Assembly (NCBI GenBank): GCA_949825025.1
Contig: OX463781.1
Span: forward strand, 44,528,317-44,592,316
Direction: 5' to 3'
Origin: Siphlonurus alternatus
Taxonomy: Eukaryota > Arthropoda > Insecta > Ephemeroptera > Siphlonuridae
DNA: 64,000 nt
In this document: positions 58,709-64,000 of the stretch, one piece after another
How the letters are laid out: each line of letters begins with the position of its first letter
Numbering within the stretch: position 1 is the first letter of the stretch
The notes under the pieces: model-generated
Told to the model about the DNA's origin: nothing
Databases searched by the model: none
The model's input: only the letters and a program-made list of their open reading frames with translations
Translations under genes and position numbers: made by a program

Positions 58709-58957
58709 TTAAGGGTCTGGGTGTGAACATGTGAGCCTGCCTGGAGCTGCCGACGATACAGATCTTGGTGAACATTATCATTTCTAATTACTGGTATATT
58801 TATTATTTTTATAATTTTATTTGGTGTAAACTAATAACACCTACATAGTGTAATTGATGTTAAAAATTTGTTACAAGCGACCTCAGGTAATGTTAAAAAA
58901 AAATGACAAACAATATAAGCTAAAACACACAATAAAAATAACAACGTGAACTAAATA

Positions 58958-59246
58958 GAGGCTTCAAGTCAGCTGATTTTTCGGTGTTCCCACCCGCTAT
59001 ACCAAACCTATGTAAAAAAAAAAACGTGAATTCGTTTTTTCACTAATAAGAATAAGATTTTTCAGGGAAAATACCTTTACGGAACTTTGGTCCAAACTGA
59101 AAAATAAAGTAGATAATTCAATATTTAGATTTTTTACTTGATTTATAACCGAGAAAAGTTAAAAAAACACTTTGCTTCATTTTCAAGTGCAAGATGGACC
59201 TTAGCGACAAACAGTTGCGCAGCGAGAGCGCATCACTTGAAGCCTC
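58958..59246 (+). mobile_element. TA-flanked MITE, ends GAGGCTTCAAGT (forward copy)
   Basis: TA at 58956-58957 and 59247-59248. Ends GAGGCTTCAA and TTGAAGCCTC. The body (CAGCTGATTTTTCGGTGTTC, CCACCCGCTATACCAA, AGATGGACCTTAGCGACAAA) is repeated in inverse orientation at 61707-61987. Confidence 0.88.
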
Positions 59247-59248
59247 TA

Positions 59249-60369
59249 TTGTACCGTATACAGGATCTATACTGGTACTGTATGTACTACAGATACAAAA
59301 CATCTTGGGATGATGTACGCGGCTGACAAAGGAACTAGGATCATGCATTTGTTGCCTTTGTGTCTCGCAAAATCTTTAGTCTGGGAGAAAAAACAGGCTG
59401 GACCGGCAATTTTTAATCTCGCTAATAGAAATCTCTTTGCAAATATTTCCCTTCAAGTAGAAACTTGTTCCGTCATATTTCCTTTAGAATTTATTTTCCC
59501 AAGCAAATGAGACTTTCTTAACACCTATATATGTTGACAAAATAAGCTCTATTCATGAATCTTATATCAACTCTTCGAAATATGGATATATTTTTTATGT
59601 TACGATAAAGTACGAGAAACATCTGTTTTGTTATTACTTTTTTTACCCACCTTGTTTTTATGTACACTTAAATACATATATACAATTTTTTTTTACTTAT
59701 ATATTAGTTAAATTTTTGTCTGTGTTAATTTACATTACTTTTGTTCTAATTTGTTTCAATTGTGTTAACTAGAAAAATGAATTAAAAAGTATAAAAATCT
59801 ACCTGGCTAGAATTTACGGACTTCAATTGTAAAGTGTAAAATTTACTGCCCTACTAGTTCAAATAAATTTGTCTTGTTTATCATGCTATGTTTTATTTTT
59901 ATTTTTTTAACTGAGTGCTACAGTATGTTTACATTTTTGAAAATTTAGTTGTTAAAAAAACGTGCAACATTTATGCGTAAAAAAATGTACGCAAAAAAAT
60001 CTTGTATTTAAATAACGTATCATATTTTAAAGCTTGAATTATTGTTTTAAATTTAATTAAGATTAATTTTAGCTTTATCAAATCGATACTTAAACTAAAT
60101 TGCAGATATTGGCTTACATTTTTTATGTGACAGTATGTATTAAAAAATCAATCATTCTTGTCTGTTATGAAAACTGTAATGTATATTATATTATACATTT
60201 TTCCCCTTTGTATGTAGGTAGAATACAATAATACATTTTATATTTGCCTCGATATTGGGTTTATCGAGTAGAGAAAATTACAGTTTTTCAATTTAATCAT
60301 TTTAGAACTATATTAAAACACAAACGTATGGGTATTTTTTTATATTTTATTTGTAAAATTATGCAGTAG
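59249..60369. other. Intronic stretch without recognised elements
   Basis: AT-rich; nothing recognisable. Confidence 0.4.
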
Positions 60370-60815
60370 AATGGACAATTTGCATCAACTTTTTTTAGTA
60401 GCTCAATCGAAAGAGGAGGTCGAAAAATACACCTGTGAATTTTATGCAATTTTTATTCGTACTGCATCATGGCTAAAAGAGAGGTCACGTGACCTGGAGC
60501 CGGCGCCCGTGTCGCCCGTGACGTCATTGAACTGTCTGGTCAAGCAAACGATTGTCTATATAACGCTTGTAAACAATAAATTAATTGTTGCTTGTTTCCA
60601 TAGCAACGTGGTTGTTTGCAAGCGTTATAAAGTCGATCGTTTGTTTGACGGAACAGTTAAGTGACGTCACGGGCGACACGGGCGCCGGCTCCAGGTCACG
60701 TGACCTCTCCTTTAGCCATGATGCAGTTCGAATAAAAATCGCATAAAATTCACAGGTGTATTTTTTGACCTCTTTCGATTGAGCTACTAAAAAAAGTTAA
60801 TGCAAATTGTCTATT
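60370..60815. mobile_element. Foldback with ATGGACAATTTGCAT ends and GC-rich centre
   Basis: AATGGACAATTTGCATCAAC, TTAGTAGCTCAATCGAAAGA and ACACCTGTGAATTTTATGC are mirrored on the right, as are GTCACGTGACCTGGAGCCGG, CGCCCGTGTCGCCCGTGACG and CAAACGATTG...CAAGCG. The arms are nearly perfect over about 200 bp each. The terminal ATGGACAATTTGCAT is the same as in the 4393-4715 element although the rest differs. The 97-codon forward frame is a shadow of the arms. Confidence 0.9.
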
Positions 60816-61704
60816 CAAGATAAAAATTTCTGAGAAACAACTTAAGGATTGACCACAGTTGATTTGGATCACGAAAACGGCCTCCTTGATTCTAATGAGA
60901 CTTGCAGGAGCCTTTAAGCTCGCCACAATAAGAGGTTGCATAATTTTTCTGAAGTGGATCTGTTCGACCAGTTTTGAGAAAACTGAGGCAGAAGTTAAAC
61001 ATTGGCCTTATGGACGGAAACCGGAAATGGAGCTGTTGTGAGAAAACCGCCCCCTTGAATTTGCTCAAACCATAAGCAATTAAGTTTTAGAGCATCCTCG
61101 ATTTTTTTAAATTTATTTCATTCGATTCCGTTCAACAGAAATTTTCCGTTTGCGGTTTGTCGTGAGGTCAATCGTTAAAAATAATAAAAATTTGACTAAA
61201 ATAAAATGCCAAGAGATGCAAAAATATTATTTTAATTCACACTCTACATGATTATAAATAACATCAACTTTTTGTTTTCGTATTATATTACTGTAGCAGA
61301 GACGCCCATATTATTTATAATAATTAAGACATCGGGAAGCTAACAATTAAGTCAGTGAGATTCAAGAACTATATACTGTATATACTATAATTGTATAGTC
61401 GTTGAGTGAGAATGGCGGGTCCATGTAAACTTAACTTGTTAGCTTCGTTAATACAGAGACTCTGTATTGGTGAGCCTAATACTCATGCATGTATTTTTAT
61501 ATTCTAAATTTCAGTTTACAGTGAAATAAAAAAAAAAAGATTGACTGCACAGAACGTCTGGTAGCATAAACAAAATAAATACAATAAATAGCTGTAGCTT
61601 GAAGGATAAACCAGAGAAAATGGATACTCCCCATTAAATGGATACTCTCTAGATAAACTTATGTCTAGTACTTTGGTGACCTGATTGCGAATGTAAATGG
61701 AGAA
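60816..61704. other. Intronic stretch without recognised elements
   Basis: Nothing recognisable; the GC content is slightly higher at 60860-61060, without a domain in any frame that I can identify. Confidence 0.35.
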
Positions 61705-61706
61705 TA

Positions 61707-61987
61707 GAGGCTTCAATTAAGTGATGCCCTCGCGCTACGCAACTGTTTGTCGCTAAGGTCCATCTTGCACTTGAAAATGAAGCAAAGTGTTGTTTTAACT
61801 TTTCTCGATTATAAATCTAAATCTTGAATTATCTACTTTATTTTCCAATTTGGACCAAAGTTCCGTAAAGGAATTTTCCCTGAAAAATCTTATTCTTTTT
61901 TTGTGAAAAAACGAATTTACGTTTTTTTTACATATATATTTGGTATAGCGGGTGGGAACACCGAAAAATCAGCTGACTTGAAGCCTC
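61707..61987 (-). mobile_element. TA-flanked MITE, ends GAGGCTTCAA (inverse copy)
   Basis: TA at 61705-61706 and 61988-61989. The reverse complement matches 58958-59246 over the whole length with scattered differences and small indels. Confidence 0.88.
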
Positions 61988-61989
61988 TA

Positions 61990-63260
61990 TTTGCATCATT
62001 GCGGTTTGTACGTACTGGACAATATTCATTTGCTTTAACTTCAATTTAAACGTGAGATACAAGGAAATGTTATAAAATTGCAATCAACAATATATATTTA
62101 ATTACGAACGATGCAAATTCTGTTGTCTTCGTATATAACAATTAAATTATTAATTTATGGTTTTAATGAAGCATTTGTGACTCCATTATCGTCATCAGTT
62201 TGCATAGTAATTACTTGATCATCAACGCTTATTTCATAATATATTAATTTTGCCTACAGTCGAGTATGAATACATTAAAATATATGAGTTTCTCAAAACA
62301 TTTAAATATTCTCATTCTTATATTATAAAACGAAAAAAAAAATGCAACTTTCTATAACATTAACAATATATTAATTGTTTTAAAAATTAATGTACCCTTT
62401 GCAGTATTGTCCACTTGATATATTGTTTTAATTACTGTTTATAGTGTCATGTGTATAGTGTACGGATATAAATATAAAAAAAGGGAAGCTATGCAGCATC
62501 TGAAATAAAATAAAGCAATTGCAAACGACAAGTGTTATTTTATTAATTTGATTTATCTTGTCATGAAAAAAAAGAGTATAAAGTTTAGTAAAATTTTATA
62601 GTGTCTATCCGTTCCTTCTTCTCTTTTACTTGCAAATAGCTGCAATGCCGTGCTGATGGGGCAAGTGCTTATCTCTCGTAGTCTAACGTTCTTAACTTGC
62701 TAGCCTTAGAGACACTTGTCTCTTTATAATATAACATTGTATTTTCATAAGGATCATTTTCGTATAGTTCAACATTGTTTTTACCTTTCTATAAAAACTA
62801 TAATACGGGAATATGGAGGCTCATTTTGTAGCGAACACCGATGGATTTACGCGTTTATAGCCATGGGCATAAAGTGTCACGTCTATAGTATACACACATA
62901 GGTCAAGTTGTCACTTTAATGTGTCATGAGACCAAAGACTTTGAAACTGAATATGAAGATACTGGAATTTTTTGTTACTTAAAGGCATTGTCTTCTCATC
63001 GTAGTTTCAAGAGTCGACGCTAGATGTCAGACTTGTATTATTGCATGTTTATCATTGTGTCTTGGTCGTTAAGAAGCTAGGAAAGCTATAGTGGCGGATG
63101 AAGAAGGGAAAGAGGTAATCAGTTTATCATCCCCTGAGACGCTTGTCCTCATTAAACTTCCAACCTTCCCACATCATTTTAGCTCACTTTAAACTCACGC
63201 TAAATTAAATTTTGGATTATTTTGGTCATATTTTGTTATAACCTTTTTTTTTACACTTTC

Positions 63261-63264
<4 letters not shown>
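61990..63264. other. Intronic stretch without recognised elements
   Basis: No gene, exon-like composition or clear repeat. Confidence 0.4.

Positions 63265-63320
<56 letters not shown>
63265..63320. repeat. (TA)n microsatellite
   Basis: About 56 bp of TA dinucleotides. Confidence 0.97.
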
Positions 63321-63324
<4 letters not shown>

Positions 63325-64000
63325 ATATTGTAATAAATTTTAACTAAAAGTTTTAAGTGTGCAATTAAAACCTGAACTCGGTATGTTTGATGTTCTTTAA
63401 TTACATTTAGCTTATACAGGTGTACCACAATGTAATTCAATTTATTATCTTTTTGTGTCTGTATATCTTATAACAATCAGATATAAAATTTGGATTTTCA
63501 CTCTATTCGAGCTCCAAGCTCATTGAAATCTGAACTCAACCTTGTTTATTGACTAAAATCTATATAAATATGTCCGAATAATAATGTAAATCCAAGTTTC
63601 ATGTACCTGTGCATCGTATAAAACAATGCTTTACATATATTTCCACGATCATATTAATTATAATTAATGTATATTAAAATATTAAACTAACACGCAAAAA
63701 GTATAAAACAAGTTATTTTATAAAATATTACCTTGTTTGTTTACTCTGCTATAACAATAACGATTCTAGAGATGAATTTGAATTATTAATTTCAAATTTA
63801 TGTATGTTTATATTAAATAGTTCCTTTGGTTATTTTTTTTTTTTTTATTTCTCTGTATAACACATTGATTCGCTAACAGAGCGTAGTTTGCATGTGGCCA
63901 GAAGCAAATATATCAATGATAAAAACATTTTATCGTTTCAATAAAAAAATATTTTTTGTTGTTTTGACGAATGATTGTTTGAAGTTGTCAAATAATAATG
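63321..64000. other. AT-rich end of window
   Basis: No recognised feature. Confidence 0.4.

Larger units (their letters stand above)
53595..64000 (+). other. TRPM intron, 3' end beyond the window
   Basis: Starts with the GTGAGT donor; no further TRPM exon was found to 64000. Elements inside are listed separately. Confidence 0.75.

Noticed and set aside
60371..60664. 97-codon frame
   Set aside because: Lies entirely in the arms and loop of the 60370-60815 foldback.

Overview
The window is animal nuclear DNA: about 70% A+T by eye, very gene-poor, and crowded with microsatellites and inverted-repeat transposon relics. The only host protein-coding sequence I can identify with confidence is two consecutive internal exons of a TRPM-family cation channel on the + strand (43130-43334 and 53381-53594), separated by an intron of 10,046 bp. 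Their wording, GC-rich third codon positions and AT-rich introns suggest an invertebrate, most likely an arthropod; I cannot name the species. No start exon, stop codon or promoter of the channel gene is visible. Everything from 43335 to 53380, everything after 53594, and possibly much of the sequence before 43130 is intronic.

Region by region: 1-14100 holds a 5S rRNA-derived relic, microsatellites, a foldback element at 4.4 kb, and a 2.1 kb element with CAGGGTGTATACCA ends (7997-10099) that contains a second foldback. 14108-18985 is a TIR element with a TAA duplication, split by an apparently intact APE-type non-LTR retrotransposon (Jockey/CR1-like) with ORF1 and ORF2. 19.2-25.2 kb holds a TTAA-flanked foldback, a Penelope-like foldback with a hammerhead-like core, and a hAT-like element built of GGATGC repeats. 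Its unoccupied target sequence is also present in the window. 29.4-38.8 kb holds several foldbacks and a decayed second LINE interrupted by a foldback. 38.6-53.4 kb holds more foldbacks, including two tandem TTAA elements inside the large TRPM intron. 53.6-64 kb holds a 2.3 kb hAT-like element inserted in an (AT)n tract and further foldbacks.

The most notable observation is in the intact LINE. ORF2 has no AUG of its own and overlaps ORF1 by 127 nt in the -1 frame. In the overlap, in the correct ORF1 phase, lies a canonical slippery heptamer G GGA AAC, followed after 8 nt by a GC-rich stem-loop. This looks like a programmed -1 frameshift that would fuse ORF1 and ORF2. ORF1 also has a 2A-like NPGP motif near its N-terminus.

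Most other ORF-like stretches are short shadows of repeats. All family assignments rest on motifs read by eye; no search was run.
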